Of a stretch of DNA of 64,000 bases, positions 53,243 through 62,114 are shown one piece after another. Below the pieces are notes generated by a model that saw nothing but the letters and a program-made list of their open reading frames with translations, was not told the DNA's origin and made no database searches. The translations under genes and the position numbers were made by a program. The DNA lies in contig JAEUUZ010000046.1 in the NCBI GenBank assembly GCA_016786765.1, forward strand, positions 62,001-126,000. Direction: 5' to 3'. Positions within the stretch are counted from its first letter, which is position 1, and each line of letters opens with the position of its first letter. The DNA comes from Chitinophagales bacterium. Its GTDB lineage: Bacteria; Bacteroidota; Bacteroidia; Chitinophagales; LD1.

Positions 53243-55249
53243 TTATTCCATTAACCACTCAAAATAATCCGCCCATTTCGAATCCGTTTTTACAAAAACC
53301 GGAATAACTCCATAAGGTGCTTCAACTCGCGATAAAGTACCTCCTTCGTAGATTTTCTTTGTAAATAAATGCATCCATTTTCCTGGTGGAAAGTAAACGT
53401 TTCTTTCGAATGTGTTTTTATCAGATATAGGCGCTACCATTAACTCATCACCACACATAAATTGATTCGTAATTGTTGCGCAAGTAGTATCATCTGGGAA
53501 ATTAAGTAGCAAAGGATGAATAAGGGCAAGATTGTTACGTTCTTGGTACTGAAACATGTAATCTTTCAACCCAAAATGAAGTTTTCCCATTTTAGCGAAG
53601 AATTGCATCGTACTGTCATCACTGTAGAATTGGTGGTTGGAATTTGGTTTTAATCCTTCATGTGTTCTGTAGAAAGGTTGAAATACATTCAGTTCAGCCC
53701 ATCGAAAAAATAAGTCTTTATCCCGTTTTACTTTTACGAAAGCATTGTCAACAGTAGTATAACCTCCAATATCTGAGTGTAAATAGGCTATACCGCTCAT
53801 TGCGGCTGAATTCAATGCAGTGAGCGTACTCTTCAATCCATCTTCTTTTCCCCAATTTACGGATTGATCTCCCATCCAAAATAGTGGAGCAGAGTTGGCA
53901 CTAAGCGCACTACCGGAACGCATAAAATAGAGTAAATCATTGATACCACTCGATTCGATTGCATCGTTATTCAATAATGCCCATTTGTTGGTGTAACTGT
54001 TTCGTGCCGGGAATTGTATTGAATTTATCTTTGAATCATTTACAATTGTATTGTAGATGGAATCTTGAACAAACCAGGGGCACCATTCTCCAAAGTCGGC
54101 CATCCATCCATTCAAGCCAATATCAATCATATTCGTTTTAATAATCTGTTGTAACCAATGCGAAGCATTATCATCCATAACATTGACTAATGCTGCATCA
54201 AATCCGCCAGTTGGAGTAATATAAACTTTACCCTTACTATCTTTTATTAAGAAGTTTTTACTTTTTGCTTCTTCATACATGGCTGTTCCTATGCTTAAGA
54301 AGGGATTTACATAACCCAATACTTTTATCCCTTTTTTGTTCAATGCAATAATCCATTTTTCTATTTCCGGATAGAGCGTTGTATCTGCCTTCCATTCCCA
54401 TTTTAGTTGAGAGCCAAGTCTCGTTTTTCTTCTGCCACACCAATCTTGAATCCAAATTGCAGTTACAGGATTGCCTAGCTTTAAACAATTGTCTAGAATG
54501 GAATCAACTTTGTTTTTACCTCCTTGTAATCCTAAAATGGTTCCATAGGCCCATTTAGGCAGTGTAGTGTTCTCTGACTTTGAGTAATACGGATGTGCTT
54601 CGATTAAAGCCCTCATCGACTCACCGGTTTGAATGCATACTGAAGCTCCTTTTGCATAAACTTCAATGATGATTTTTCCTTTCTTACTAAAATCAAATAC
54701 AGCCGGAAAAGAAGCTGATGACCTATCCAAAAAAATGGAGTAGTGTTTACAAACAGCAAAGGGAACGGGGTAGTAAGTGCTAACGTCTGAACCGGCAACA
54801 CCAAATAATTTTGTGAATTTTGTTAGCGGCTTGTCGCCCCGACCAATGCCCTGTTCTTCTGTTATAATTGGAAAGCGATTGCCATTCAATATAAAATGTG
54901 AAAACTGCTCTCCACAGCCATAAAAAGGTTCATTTTCAGCAACAGAAATGGTAATGATAGTTTTAGAAATGGAAGTATCAATGGAGAGCGCATGACAAGT
55001 AACTTTATTCCCATTTCTACTAAATTGAACGGTGTAATTTTCAGTGCTTATATCTTGTGGCATTCCACCTCTTCCTGCTTCGCCCAGTTGTATTACCGTT
55101 CCACCTAAAATCTTTTCTTTGAGTTGAAGTGAACCAAATTTTTCCTTTGCGTTGATGCGATTTTGTTGAAATTCAACTTGACTAAATTCTTGTGCAGTTA
55201 CATTAGCTGAAAAAAAGAAAGATAACAGAGATAAACCTATGAAGCGCAT
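53243..55249 (-). CDS. Secreted GH31 alpha-glycosidase, YihQ-like
   Basis: A 668-residue periplasmic or exported glycoside hydrolase with a signal peptide (MRFIGLSLLSFFFSANVTAQ). GH31 catalytic residues are clear: nucleophile Asp385 in WMADFGEW and acid/base Asp461 in WMGDQSVNW. IQDWCGRRKTRLGSQLKW, HSDIGGYTT and FYRTHEG follow the order of E. coli YihQ (sulfoquinovosidase). Aligned without gaps, Trp284 and Tyr497 match YihQ Trp304 and Tyr508, but the sulfonate-binding Arg301 position is Gln281. It may therefore be an alpha-glucosidase-type relative rather than a true sulfoquinovosidase. No T9SS tail is present. It is convergent with sufE (6 bases). Confidence 0.88.
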   Translation of the reverse strand: MRFIGLSLLSFFFSANVTAQEFSQVEFQQNRINAKEKFGSLQLKEKILGGTVIQLGEAGRGGMPQDISTENYTVQFSRNGNKVTCHALSIDTSISKTIITISVAENEPFYGCGEQFSHFILNGNRFPIITEEQGIGRGDKPLTKFTKLFGVAGSDVSTYYPVPFAVCKHYSIFLDRSSASFPAVFDFSKKGKIIIEVYAKGASVCIQTGESMRALIEAHPYYSKSENTTLPKWAYGTILGLQGGKNKVDSILDNCLKLGNPVTAIWIQDWCGRRKTRLGSQLKWEWKADTTLYPEIEKWIIALNKKGIKVLGYVNPFLSIGTAMYEEAKSKNFLIKDSKGKVYITPTGGFDAALVNVMDDNASHWLQQIIKTNMIDIGLNGWMADFGEWCPWFVQDSIYNTIVNDSKINSIQFPARNSYTNKWALLNNDAIESSGINDLLYFMRSGSALSANSAPLFWMGDQSVNWGKEDGLKSTLTALNSAAMSGIAYLHSDIGGYTTVDNAFVKVKRDKDLFFRWAELNVFQPFYRTHEGLKPNSNHQFYSDDSTMQFFAKMGKLHFGLKDYMFQYQERNNLALIHPLLLNFPDDTTCATITNQFMCGDELMVAPISDKNTFERNVYFPPGKWMHLFTKKIYEGGTLSRVEAPYGVIPVFVKTDSKWADYFEWLME

Positions 55250-55287
55250 TGGAAAAGCTTAATGTAATTGGATATTATCTATCAATG

Positions 55288-56343
55288 TTAATGAAAACGA
55301 ATGTCATCTAAACTAATTTCTCGTTCAATACGCTTATTGTTTTGATCATCCCAAATTTCCATTTTGATAGTCGGAACAGGTAATGCCCAATTGATGCTTA
55401 TCAGGCCAAAATGATTTTCCATCACCGGTCCATCTACTCTGTTTTTATTTGGAGTTGCAAAATCCCATTTTGATGAAAGACCACTTGCAGTTACATCATA
55501 AATAGGGTAGAGGTCGGGATAGATTAATCTCGAAATTTCAGCATAATGTACATCGCCTGTAAGGAATAACACCCCACTGGCTCGAGTTCTCTTAATTAAA
55601 TCAATCATCTTTTGTTGTTCATGCGGAAAGTTCGCCCAAGCCTCGTAACCGTTGAATTCAATACCGAATTGAGAGCCTGTTCCTATCAATCGAATATCTG
55701 CAGGTTTCATCAACTCTTGTTCCAGCCATGCCCACTGCACTTTCCCTAACATCGTTTTGTTGGTATCGGTATGCGGACTATAATCTAATTTATATGTGTA
55801 GCGTTTATCGTTTTTCTTTTCGCCTTTGTAGGTTTTTAAATTGTCGCGAAACGTTCGGTTGTCGAGCAAAATGATTTGAAGTTTTTTGCCGTTAAAGTCA
55901 TACATATAAGAAGTGTAAACGCCATCGTGCTTCCAACGCTCAGAACTATCGGGTTCATTGAAAAAATCAAGAAAAATTTTCTTAGTCTGCTTTTTAAACG
56001 GATATTGCTTTCCTCCATCGTTTTGCCCAAAATCATGATCGTCCCAAGTGGCAATTAATGGCATATGTGCTTTTAGGTTTTGAAAAGTGGGCTTATCTGC
56101 AAGCTGCTGATACTTCCGTTTGATGGTGGACATCGACCACGAATCGGCATAAATATTATCGCCTAAGAACACAAACAAATTCGGTTCATGTTTTACCACC
56201 ACATCAAAAATGGGTAGTGGGTGATTTTGGCTACTGCATGAACCAAAGGCAATTTTGGAGGTGGTGTTGGTTTGGGCGGAACCTCTATTTGGAATAAAGA
56301 ACACGCCAATGAATATGCTGATAAAAGCGAAAAAATGTTTCAT
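55288..56343 (-). CDS. PhoD-like alkaline phosphatase/phosphodiesterase
   Basis: A 351-residue metallophosphatase with a signal peptide (residues 1-23). It has IAFGSCSSQNHPLPIF, FVFLGDNIYADSW, IATWDDHDFGQNDGG and LFLTGDVHYAEIS, the metal-binding blocks of the PhoD superfamily (Fe/Ca-dependent phosphodiesterases and phosphatases). It should act in the periplasm to release phosphate from esters. It lies 38 bases upstream of the GH31 gene on the same strand, so the two may be cotranscribed. Confidence 0.88.
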   Translation of the reverse strand: MKHFFAFISIFIGVFFIPNRGSAQTNTTSKIAFGSCSSQNHPLPIFDVVVKHEPNLFVFLGDNIYADSWSMSTIKRKYQQLADKPTFQNLKAHMPLIATWDDHDFGQNDGGKQYPFKKQTKKIFLDFFNEPDSSERWKHDGVYTSYMYDFNGKKLQIILLDNRTFRDNLKTYKGEKKNDKRYTYKLDYSPHTDTNKTMLGKVQWAWLEQELMKPADIRLIGTGSQFGIEFNGYEAWANFPHEQQKMIDLIKRTRASGVLFLTGDVHYAEISRLIYPDLYPIYDVTASGLSSKWDFATPNKNRVDGPVMENHFGLISINWALPVPTIKMEIWDDQNNKRIEREISLDDIRFH

Positions 56344-56411
56344 GGTTAAGCCAGCAATGGTTTGTGAATATATATTTAAAATAACGATTTCCTTTCTATT
56401 GCATAGAAATA

Positions 56412-56981
56412 CTACTTTTTTTTGTCTTTAAACCAATCGGAAATTTTTTCGCCCCATTTTCCAAAATTCCAATCTCTATGTTCTCTGTCATCAGTGTATT
56501 GCACTTCTTTTTGAAGGGTTTCTTTTATGAGGCCGATGATCTCATCACAATCACTGTCTTTGGTATAATTCGAACTATCCCCATGCAATTTGATTTTTTT
56601 ATCTCGGAGTAAATTGACGACTAAATTTAACTCATGATAAAGATAACTTCCAGAGTTGTAATCTCTTATTTCTATATATTCAATTGTATCAAATGGAATG
56701 TTTGTATTTGTGTCAAACACATAAACTTCGCTTTTGTTGGTGTCAATATAAAATCGATTTCGATTCCTATAGTCACTTGAAATAACAAAAATGGTTATTG
56801 CTGAAAATAGGAATGAAAAAATGGAAACCCCTTGCTCTTGCACATAGAAGAATAATGGAATGCCTATTGCAAACAAGAATGCAAACGTTTTCGATGCCCA
56901 TTGATATTTAGAGTTATAATCAATTCTAAAAATTCCATTTGCTTGGGAAATAATAAATCGGGGGTTGCCTAGTATATCCAT
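56412..56981 (-). CDS. Hypothetical membrane protein
   Basis: A 189-residue protein with two adjacent membrane helices (about residues 30-45 and 50-68: FAFLFAIGIPLFFYVQ, FSFLFSAITIFVI). A cytoplasmic Asp/Lys-rich C-terminal part follows, ending KISDWFKDKKK. I do not recognise a family. It is separated from the PhoD-like gene by 68 bases on the same strand. Codon usage matches neighbours. Function unknown. Confidence 0.65.
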   Translation of the reverse strand: MDILGNPRFIISQANGIFRIDYNSKYQWASKTFAFLFAIGIPLFFYVQEQGVSIFSFLFSAITIFVISSDYRNRNRFYIDTNKSEVYVFDTNTNIPFDTIEYIEIRDYNSGSYLYHELNLVVNLLRDKKIKLHGDSSNYTKDSDCDEIIGLIKETLQKEVQYTDDREHRDWNFGKWGEKISDWFKDKKK

Positions 56982-57165
56982 TTGTTTTATTGTACTCCTT
57001 TTTATCTTTTAATATAGATTATTAATGTTACAGTAATGTAAACGATAAGTGAAATTTGTGTGCCATTTTCATTTTTTCCTCGCGTAATATTTTCTTCATT
57101 TCAGCCAATTACATTTTCTATAGAATGAACTGATTTTTGTCAGTTTTTCAAGCAAAGGCATTCGA

Positions 57166-57173
57166 TAGTTTCG
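57166..57173 (+). promoter_or_regulatory. Possible -7 element for the paa operon
   Basis: TAGTTTCG is one base off TAnnTTTG, 20 bases before the paaA ATG. The position expected for the -33 box (57144-57147) is TTTT. No TTGCGAA copies like those near malate synthase are seen in this gap. Confidence 0.3.
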
Positions 57174-57193
57174 TTTCCATTAAAATCGTGAAA

Positions 57194-58120
57194 ATGAATA
57201 CTACCGAAACCAAATCTTCTTTTCAAGACAAACTTGATCAGGACTTATGTATCGAACCCAAAGATACCATGCCTGATGAGTATCGTAAGCATTTAATTCG
57301 ACAGATTTCTCAGCACGCGCATTCCGAAGTCATTGGCATGCAACCCGAAGGGAATTGGATTACCCGAGCTCCGAGTTTGCGCGCCAAACAAATTTTGTTG
57401 GCGAAAATTCAAGACGAAGGCGGGCATGGATTATACTTGTACAGCACGGCTGAAACCCTTGGTATTTCTCGCGAAGAAATGATTGAGCAATTACATACAG
57501 GTAAGGCGAAGTACTCTAATATTTTTAATTACCCTGCTTTAACATGGGCTGACATTGGCGCTATTGGTTGGTTGGTAGATGGCGCTGCGATTGTGAATCA
57601 GGTGTCTTTACAAAAAACATCTTATGGCCCTTATGCTCGTGCCATGGTGCGGATTTGCAAAGAAGAAAGTTTCCACCAACGCCAGGGTTACGAAATTATG
57701 ACGAACATGATGAAGGGTACAAAAGAACAACAAGAGATGGCGCAAGATGCGATGAACCGCTGGTGGTGGCCTTCGTTGATGATGTTCGGTCCGCACGATA
57801 GCGATAGTCCGCATTCCGGCAATGCTTTTGTTTGGAAAATCAAACGAAAAAGTAACGATGAATTACGTCAGCGTTTTATTGATAAAACTGTTCAACAAGC
57901 CGAAACCATTGGCTTAACGATTCCAGACTCAGATTTGAAATGGAACGAAACCAAAAACTGCTACGATCACGGAGAAATCAACTGGGAAGAATTCAGACGA
58001 GTGGTGAACGGTAACGGACCATGTAACAAACAACGTATGACGCATCACATCAAAGTGCATAACGAAGGCGCTTGGGTACGCGAAGCTGCTGCCGCTTATG
58101 CAAAAGCAAATGCAAAATAA
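57194..58120 (+). CDS. paaA: Phenylacetyl-CoA epoxidase subunit A
   Basis: The 308-residue catalytic subunit of the multicomponent monooxygenase that epoxidises phenylacetyl-CoA (first ring-attacking step of phenylacetate breakdown). Diiron ligands appear in [14 protein letters not shown] and [14 protein letters not shown] (E-x-x-H pairs). [21 protein letters not shown] and [20 protein letters not shown] are diagnostic of PaaA. The ATG at 57194 fits the family length (about 309). It is the first gene of a six-gene run to hppD; paaB follows after 32 bases. Confidence 0.95.
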   Translation: MNTTETKSSFQDKLDQDLCIEPKDTMPDEYRKHLIRQISQHAHSEVIGMQPEGNWITRAPSLRAKQILLAKIQDEGGHGLYLYSTAETLGISREEMIEQLHTGKAKYSNIFNYPALTWADIGAIGWLVDGAAIVNQVSLQKTSYGPYARAMVRICKEESFHQRQGYEIMTNMMKGTKEQQEMAQDAMNRWWWPSLMMFGPHDSDSPHSGNAFVWKIKRKSNDELRQRFIDKTVQQAETIGLTIPDSDLKWNETKNCYDHGEINWEEFRRVVNGNGPCNKQRMTHHIKVHNEGAWVREAAAAYAKANAK

Positions 58121-58152
58121 ACCATTATCAAAACCAAAAACAAAATAAAATT

Positions 58153-58437
58153 ATGGATACGCAATTAGACCTTTGGGAAGTTTTTATTCAGAAAAAAGAT
58201 GGTTCTGAACATGCACATGCAGGTAGTGTTCACGCCTCCGACAGTAAAATGGCGCTGCAAAATGCACGCGATATTTATACGCGCAGAAACGAAGGAACGA
58301 GTATTTGGGTGGTGCCTTCAAATTATATCACTGCCTCTAATCCCGAGGATGCACAAATGCTCTTCGATCCGTCAACAGAAAAAGTTTATCGCCATCCCAC
58401 ATTTTATGTAGTTCCTGCAGGAGCTAAACAAATTTAA
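58153..58437 (+). CDS. paaB: Phenylacetyl-CoA epoxidase subunit B
   Basis: A 94-residue structural subunit of the PaaABC(D)E complex. It starts LDLWEVFIQKKDGSEHAHAGSVHA, then ALQNARDIYTRRNEG and SIWVVPSNYITAS, matching PaaB closely. It has no cofactor and holds PaaA-PaaC dimers together in known structures. The ATG at 58153 gives the family N-terminus; an upstream frame overlapping paaA is rejected. Confidence 0.95.
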   Translation: MDTQLDLWEVFIQKKDGSEHAHAGSVHASDSKMALQNARDIYTRRNEGTSIWVVPSNYITASNPEDAQMLFDPSTEKVYRHPTFYVVPAGAKQI

Positions 58438-58447
58438 ACCTAAAGCT

Positions 58448-59206
58448 ATGACAACGCACAACGCACTTTATAAATATCTGCTATTTCTTGGTGATAACGG
58501 TTTGATTCAAGGTCACCGCCTATCAGAATTATGCAGCAACGGTCCAATCTTAGAAGAAGATTTAGCTATGACCAACTTGGCACTCGATCATATTGGTCGT
58601 GCGCAGGCTTTCTTAAAATATGCCGGAGAAGTTGAAGGCAAAGGAAGAACGGAAGATGATTTGGCTTACAAACGCGGTGAACGCGAATTCTATAACAATC
58701 TCATTGCCGAATTACCCAATGGTGATTTTGCGTGTACTATGGCTAGAATGTTGATTGTATCATCGTTTGAGTATTTGTTGTTTACGGCATTATGTACTTC
58801 AAAAAATGCAACGATTGCCGCTATTGCCGCTAAGGCAGTGAAAGAAGCGAAGTATCATTTCATGCATTCGCGTGATTGGTGTTATCGTTTAGGAAAAGGC
58901 ACTGAAGAAAGTCACAGACGATTACAAAACGGATTCAATGAATTTTGGATGTTCACCGGTGAATTGTTTGAAATGGATGCTGATTTTGCGGCATTAGCCA
59001 ATGACGGAATTGGTGCAGATTTAACTGTGTTAAAACCACAATGGTTGACATTGGTTCAGCCCATTCTAGCAGATTCGAATATTGCCATCCCGAATGTAGA
59101 TTATATGCAAACAGGAAGCCGAAACGGAATTCATACGGAGTATTTGGGGCATATTTTATCGGAAATGCAGTATTTACAACGCGCCTATCCGGATGCAAAA
59201 TGGTAA
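58448..59206 (+). CDS. paaC: Phenylacetyl-CoA epoxidase subunit C
   Basis: A 252-residue structural, ferritin-like subunit that supports the catalytic PaaA. It has FLGDNGLIQGHRLSELC, LALDHIGRAQAFLKYA and VKEAKYHFMHSRDWCYRLGKGTEES, the standard PaaC order. Its last codons overlap paaD by 7 bases (ATGGTAA), indicating translational coupling. It follows paaB after 10 bases. Confidence 0.95.
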   Translation: MTTHNALYKYLLFLGDNGLIQGHRLSELCSNGPILEEDLAMTNLALDHIGRAQAFLKYAGEVEGKGRTEDDLAYKRGEREFYNNLIAELPNGDFACTMARMLIVSSFEYLLFTALCTSKNATIAAIAAKAVKEAKYHFMHSRDWCYRLGKGTEESHRRLQNGFNEFWMFTGELFEMDADFAALANDGIGADLTVLKPQWLTLVQPILADSNIAIPNVDYMQTGSRNGIHTEYLGHILSEMQYLQRAYPDAKW

Positions 59207-59697
59207 GCGAAGACATTCATAGTAAAGAAGGGATTTTTCGATTACTTTCTTCTATCTGCGACCCGGAAATACCGGTTGTTTCAATAGAGGAAATGGGAAT
59301 GTTGCGCGATGTTATTTTTCATGAGCATTCTTGTGAAGTAATCATAACCCCAACTTATACCGGCTGTCCGGCTATGGGCATTATCGAAGATGATATCATA
59401 GCCCTTTTAAAGCAACATGGTGTTCAAGAACCCAAAGTAACATTGGTTTATTCACCCGCATGGACAACCGATTGGATGACGGAAACCACCAAACAAAAAC
59501 TACGCGATTTCGGTATTGCAGCTCCTATGCATTCGTCTTGTTCCAGTTGGATTAAACCCGCCAATGCGCATGTACATTGCCCGCGTTGCAATTCTAAGAA
59601 CACAAAAGTTGTGTCACAATTCGGATCTACAGCTTGCAAGGCTTTATATAGTTGCAACGACTGCAAAGAGCCTTTCGATTATTTTAAATGTCATTAA
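59200..59697 (+). CDS. paaD: Phenylacetate pathway iron-sulfur maturation protein PaaD
   Basis: A 165-residue DUF59/MIP18-type protein with a C-terminal zinc-ribbon-like cysteine cluster (HCPRCNSKNT, then YSCNDCKEPFDYFKC, about residues 125-165). ICDPEIPVVSIEEMGMLRDV and TPTYTGCPAMGIIEDDI are diagnostic. PaaD is needed to assemble or maintain the Fe-S/diiron parts of the epoxidase system. The start ATG at 59200 overlaps paaC; the longer frame from 59041 is rejected because it lies inside paaC. Confidence 0.93.
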   Translation: MVSEDIHSKEGIFRLLSSICDPEIPVVSIEEMGMLRDVIFHEHSCEVIITPTYTGCPAMGIIEDDIIALLKQHGVQEPKVTLVYSPAWTTDWMTETTKQKLRDFGIAAPMHSSCSSWIKPANAHVHCPRCNSKNTKVVSQFGSTACKALYSCNDCKEPFDYFKCH

Positions 59698-59730
59698 TGT
59701 TTTCTGATTGCTAATATTAAAATTAAGTAA

Positions 59731-60885
59731 ATGCCCATTTATCATCAGTTAGGAACAATACCGGCAAAACGCCATGTGGTGAGTCGTCAAGCGAATGGAA
59801 ACCTTTACCAAGAAGAGTTGGTGGGTACGCAAGGTTTTGCAGGAATGTCTTCGTTGGTTTATCATTTGTATCCACCAACACGAGTGAAGCAAAAAGATAA
59901 AGCCTATTCAGTAGCTCCAAAAATCGCCATCGATAATGGTTTAGACTGTATGAGTTTTCAAGGGTTCGATATTCAACCTGAGAAAGATTATTTGAAAAGT
60001 CGAAAAACACTTTTTGTGAATGCTAATATGCATATAGGTTTGGCGGCACCAATGGAATGCACTTCATACTTTTATAAAAATGCGGATGCAGATGAAATGA
60101 TTTTCGTGCATGAAGGCAGTGGAACGCTTTTCACTATGTATGGCGAATTGAATTTCAAATATGGCGATTACATTATTATTCCTAGAGGAACTGTATATCA
60201 AATTCATTTCAATAGTGAAGCCAATCGATTGTTGTATGTAGAAAGTTTTTCACCAATTTTTACACCTAGTCGTTATCGCAATCAATTCGGCCAAATGCTA
60301 GAGCACTCGCCATTTTGCGAGCGAGATATTGTTCGTCCGAGTAACTTGAAAACCTATGATGAGCAAGGCGAATTCGATATTTTCATCAAGAAAAAAGGAA
60401 TGATGTTTCCGTATCAGTACGCAAATCATCCTTTTGATGTAGCGGGTTGGGATGGGTATCATTACCCTTACATTTTCTCGATTTTCAACTTCGAACCTAT
60501 AACCGGTAGAGTGCACATGCCGCCTCCAATTCATCAAACATTCGAGAATGCGCACTTTGTGATTTGTTCGTTTGTTCCGCGTTTATATGACTACCACCCG
60601 GATGCTATTCCTGCGCCATATCACCATAGTAATATTGATAGCGATGAATTGTTGTATTATGTGGATGGCGATTTCATGAGCAGAAATAACATTCAAAAGG
60701 GACAAATTACGTTGCACCCCGGAGGAATACCACATGGGCCACACCCCGGAGCTATTGAGCGCAGTATCGGGAAAAAGGAAACACACGAATTAGCGGTAAT
60801 GATTGATCCGTTTTCACCGGTGATGATTACAGAAGAAGCTATGAAAATTGACGTGAAAGATTATTATAAATCATGGTTAGTTTAA
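59731..60885 (+). CDS. hmgA: Homogentisate 1,2-dioxygenase
   Basis: A 384-residue Fe(II) dioxygenase that opens homogentisate to maleylacetoacetate in tyrosine/phenylalanine breakdown. It has MIFVHEGSGTLFTMYGEL, YIIIPRGTVYQIHF, PFDVAGWDGYHYPYIFSI and GGIPHGPHPGAIERS, with the iron His/Glu residues in the last blocks. Length is shorter than human HGD but normal for Bacteroidota forms. It follows paaD by 33 bases and precedes hppD by 59, so the homogentisate branch is attached to the paa operon. Fumarylacetoacetase is not in the window. Confidence 0.92.
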   Translation: MPIYHQLGTIPAKRHVVSRQANGNLYQEELVGTQGFAGMSSLVYHLYPPTRVKQKDKAYSVAPKIAIDNGLDCMSFQGFDIQPEKDYLKSRKTLFVNANMHIGLAAPMECTSYFYKNADADEMIFVHEGSGTLFTMYGELNFKYGDYIIIPRGTVYQIHFNSEANRLLYVESFSPIFTPSRYRNQFGQMLEHSPFCERDIVRPSNLKTYDEQGEFDIFIKKKGMMFPYQYANHPFDVAGWDGYHYPYIFSIFNFEPITGRVHMPPPIHQTFENAHFVICSFVPRLYDYHPDAIPAPYHHSNIDSDELLYYVDGDFMSRNNIQKGQITLHPGGIPHGPHPGAIERSIGKKETHELAVMIDPFSPVMITEEAMKIDVKDYYKSWLV

Positions 60886-60894
60886 ATCGGAATC

Positions 60895-60935
60895 TCAAAT
60901 CGAAAAATCATAAACCTTAAATCAATAAATCATAA
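60895..60935 (+). repeat. AT-rich repeat between hmgA and hppD
   Basis: The sequence reads as repeated AAATC/ATAAA units (CAAATCGAAAAATCATAAAC, then TTAAATCAATAAATCATAAA). It resembles the reverse complement of the GATTTA-rich repeats at 39086-39152, suggesting one dispersed family in opposite orientation. Confidence 0.45.
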
Positions 60936-60944
60936 ATAAATTCT

Positions 60945-62102
60945 ATGAGTACAGCCAATTTAACCAATGTCACCAATTTCAATTATGGCATTGAAAAGAT
61001 ATTTGAAGAGGCACAAGATTTTTTGCCTATCAATGGAACCGATTATGTGGAGTTATATGTAGGAAATGCAAAGCAAGCAGCACATTATTACAAAACAGCA
61101 TTTGGTTTTGAAAGCTTTGCCTATTGCGGGTTAGAAACGGGCAATAAAGAATATTGTTCGTATGTAGTGAAGCAAGATAAAATTCGTTTGGTGCTCACTA
61201 CTCCGTTCAATCCAGATAGTGAAATTTCGCATCATATTCGCAGACATGGCGATGGCGTGAAAGTAATTGCCTTGTGGGTAGATGATGCCCGAAAAGCCTT
61301 TGCAGAAACCACAAGCAGAGGCGCTGAAGCTGTAATGGAACCAACTGTGTTTAAAGATGAACATGGTGAAGTGGTGAAATCAGCCATTAAAACCTATGGT
61401 GATACCATACATACTTTTGTAGAACGAAAGAATTACAACGGAGTGTTTTTACCGGGGTTTGAAGTATGGAAAAGCGAATATAATCCGGGAACAAAAGGTT
61501 TGAAATACATCGATCATATGGTAGGAAATGTGGGATGGGGCGAGATGAATAAATGGGCTAGTTTCTATGCGAATACGTTAGGCTTCGCCAATTTAGTGAC
61601 CTTCGATGATAAGGATATTTCTACGCAGTATACGGCTTTGATGAGTAAGGTAATGACGAATGGCAACGGACGAATAAAATTCCCAATTAACGAGCCGGCT
61701 GAAGGTTTGCGTAAATCTCAAATCGAAGAATACCTTGATTTTTATGGTGGTCCTGGCTGTCAGCACATTGCTGTTGCGACTGATGATATAGTGTTTACTG
61801 TTTCTGAAATGAAAAAATCGGGTGTAGAGTTTTTGCATGTTCCGGGAACCTATTATGATACAGTTGTAAATCGTGTTGGAACCATTGCAGAAGATATGAA
61901 TACGCTCAAATCATTAGGCATTATGGTAGATAGAGACGATGAAGGCTACTTGTTACAGATTTTCACTAAACCTGTAGAAGATCGACCAACATTGTTTTTC
62001 GAAATCATTCAACGTAAAGGCGCGAAATCCTTTGGTAAAGGGAACTTCCAAGCCTTGTTCGAAAGTATTGAAGCCGAACAGGCGAGGAGAGGAACCTTAT
62101 AA
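60945..62102 (+). CDS. hppD: 4-hydroxyphenylpyruvate dioxygenase
   Basis: A 385-residue Fe(II) dioxygenase that converts 4-hydroxyphenylpyruvate to homogentisate, directly upstream of the HmgA step. Two vicinal-oxygen-chelate domains are visible (first: YVELYVGNAKQAAHYYKTAFGF; second: YIDHMVGNVGWGEMNKW). The iron ligands are the His in IDHMVGN, the His in GCQHIAVATDDI and the Glu in LFFEIIQRKGAKSFGKGN, the conserved 3-residue set. With hmgA it forms the route from tyrosine to fumarate and acetoacetate. A terminator follows (62121-62158). Confidence 0.96.
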   Translation: MSTANLTNVTNFNYGIEKIFEEAQDFLPINGTDYVELYVGNAKQAAHYYKTAFGFESFAYCGLETGNKEYCSYVVKQDKIRLVLTTPFNPDSEISHHIRRHGDGVKVIALWVDDARKAFAETTSRGAEAVMEPTVFKDEHGEVVKSAIKTYGDTIHTFVERKNYNGVFLPGFEVWKSEYNPGTKGLKYIDHMVGNVGWGEMNKWASFYANTLGFANLVTFDDKDISTQYTALMSKVMTNGNGRIKFPINEPAEGLRKSQIEEYLDFYGGPGCQHIAVATDDIVFTVSEMKKSGVEFLHVPGTYYDTVVNRVGTIAEDMNTLKSLGIMVDRDDEGYLLQIFTKPVEDRPTLFFEIIQRKGAKSFGKGNFQALFESIEAEQARRGTL

Positions 62103-62114
62103 TGAATTTAATTT

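Noticed and set aside
53243-55249. Calling the GH31 gene a sulfoquinovosidase
   Set aside because: The residue at the YihQ Arg301 position is Gln, so the specificity cannot be asserted.
57128-57145. AACTGA/TCAGTT hairpin followed by T before paaA, as a terminator
   Set aside because: The stem is only 6 bp of mostly A-T pairs, and no plus-strand gene ends upstream, so termination has no purpose here.
59041-59199. Longer paaD start inside paaC
   Set aside because: The added residues are a shifted-frame reading of paaC; the overlapping ATG at 59200 gives the family N-terminus.
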